Source of the DNA: Sneathiella sp.
GTDB taxonomy: Bacteria; Pseudomonadota; Alphaproteobacteria; Sneathiellales; Sneathiellaceae
DNA length: 5,991 nt
Direction of reading: 5' to 3'
Assembly (NCBI GenBank): GCA_016765515.1
Contig: JAESPT010000056.1
Coordinates: 1-5,991 of the forward strand
Each line of letters opens with the position of its first letter. Position 1 is the first letter of the stretch. Under the pieces are notes generated by a model. It ran no database searches and was not told the origin of the DNA. It saw only the letters and a list, made by a program, of their open reading frames with translations. This document shows, in pieces, positions 5,185-5,991 of this stretch. Both the position numbers and the translations under genes were made by a program.

Positions 5185-5991
5185 CGTTGTACAAGCCCTC
5201 GGCTCATGGCTGTTGATTCCAGAAATCCGCCAATTGTCTGAATCATCTCAGGCGTATCCAGCAAAAACGCGTCATGTCCCTTGTCCGTCTCAATTTCGAC
5301 AAAGCTGACATTTGCCGCTGCGGCAATCAGAGCCCGGACCACATCCTTGCTTTCAGAGGTTGGAAAGAGCCAGTCGCTGGAAAAGGAGACCACACAAAAC
5401 CGTGTATTCGTGCCTTCAAAAGCTTTTGGCAAGGAGCCGCCGTGATCACTGGCAAGATCGAAATAATCCATTGCCCGGGTTACATAAAGATAGGAATTGG
5501 GGTCAAACCGATCAACGAAATTGATGCCCTGATAGCGCAGGTAACTTTCCACCTGAAAATCTGCGTCAAAACCATAGGTCAGATTATCTCGGTCCTGAAG
5601 GTTTCTACCAAATTTCCGATGAAGCGCCGTTTCAGAAAGATAAGTGATATGAGCCGCCATGCGCGCAACAGCCAGGCCCGCTCTGGGTATCTTGTCGCTG
5701 TCGTAATAATTACCACCCTGCCAGTTTGGATCGGCCATAACAGCCTGACGCCCCACCTCATGGAACGCAATATTTTGCGCCGAATGTTTGGCGGCCGTCG
5801 CGATCGGGATCGCGCTGAAGCAGCGATCAGAATAGGCGCTGGCCCATTGCAAGACCTGCATGCCGCCCATAGATCCCCCGACCACCGAAAACCAGTCAGT
5901 TATCTCCAGATAGTCTTGCAAAAGGGCCTGCGTTCGAACCATATCACCGATGGTAATCATCGGCAGGGTTAGCCCATAAGGCTTTCCAGTC
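5181..5991 (-). CDS. metX: Homoserine O-acyltransferase MetX, 5' end outside window
   Basis: This alpha/beta-hydrolase-fold enzyme transfers an acyl group from acyl-CoA to the homoserine hydroxyl, the first committed step of methionine synthesis. The reading frame runs to the window edge. The Met codon at 5960 is internal, because the preceding [10 protein letters not shown] residues are also family-conserved. About 269 of roughly 370-390 residues are visible. The nucleophile elbow GGSMGGMQ has its Ser codon at 5871-5873. The catalytic Asp is in FSSDWLFP (codon 5373-5375) and the catalytic His is in [10 protein letters not shown] (codon 5274-5276). The MetX segment [10 protein letters not shown] is present, and a short C-terminal tail (SRGLVQR) ends in TGA at 5181-5183. 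The stop overlaps the metW start by 4 nt. Acetyl versus succinyl specificity cannot be settled here; acetyl is the default name. Confidence 0.95.
   Translation of the reverse strand, partial: TGKPYGLTLPMITIGDMVRTQALLQDYLEITDWFSVVGGSMGGMQVLQWASAYSDRCFSAIPIATAAKHSAQNIAFHEVGRQAVMADPNWQGGNYYDSDKIPRAGLAVARMAAHITYLSETALHRKFGRNLQDRDNLTYGFDADFQVESYLRYQGINFVDRFDPNSYLYVTRAMDYFDLASDHGGSLPKAFEGTNTRFCVVSFSSDWLFPTSESKDVVRALIAAAANVSFVEIETDKGHDAFLLDTPEMIQTIGGFLESTAMSRGLVQR

Noticed and set aside
5958..5960. ATG at 5960 as the true metX start
   Set aside because: The frame stays open to the window edge, the codons before it encode the conserved TGKPYGL segment, and starting here would remove about 110 residues that MetX enzymes need.
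5274..5972. 232-codon open frame on the plus strand opposite metX
   Set aside because: metX on the other strand has a full catalytic triad and family motifs. The antisense frame has no recognisable features.

Overview
The window looks like ordinary chromosome from an alphaproteobacterium of moderate GC (about half, judged by eye). The evidence is the gene set: a phaA-phaB pair for polyhydroxyalkanoate precursors, an overlapping metX-metW pair, and a gloB gene divergent from a small methyltransferase of a type I associate with Rhodospirillales-like lineages. Placement below class is a guess. I see no phage, transposon, plasmid, CRISPR, tRNA or rRNA sequence, and gene density is high with short spacers.

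Layout. Positions 2-226 (+) hold the last 74 codons of an acetyl-CoA C-acetyltransferase (phaA type). It is followed by phaB, acetoacetyl-CoA reductase (258-980, +), and a two-hairpin region that probably terminates transcription. A 302-residue EamA/DMT transporter resembling the YddG branch follows (1137-2045, +). It meets a leftward three-gene unit tail to tail. Read in transcription order, that unit is gloB (3715-2945), a DUF985/Cupin_5 protein (2945-2514) and gloA (2484-2065). A 52-bp divergent spacer separates gloB from an uncharacterised class I methyltransferase-like gene (3768-4520, +). That gene converges on metW (5184-4552, -), which overlaps the end of metX (5991-5181, -; its 5' end lies outside the window).

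How the genes work together. PhaA and PhaB convert two acetyl-CoA to (R)-3-hydroxybutyryl-CoA, the monomer for PHB synthesis; no synthase gene is in view. GloA and GloB form the glutathione-dependent methylglyoxal route, with the cupin cotranscribed between them and translationally coupled to gloB by a TAATG junction. MetX and MetW are the homoserine acylation step of methionine synthesis and its partner protein, joined by an ATGA overlap.

I found no convincing new multi-gene system. The points most worth a second look are the cupin placed between the two glyoxalase genes, the methyltransferase-like protein that lacks the usual acidic SAM-ribose residue, a GloA with a shortened loop before its last metal ligand, and several untested RNA or DNA dyads in the spacers.
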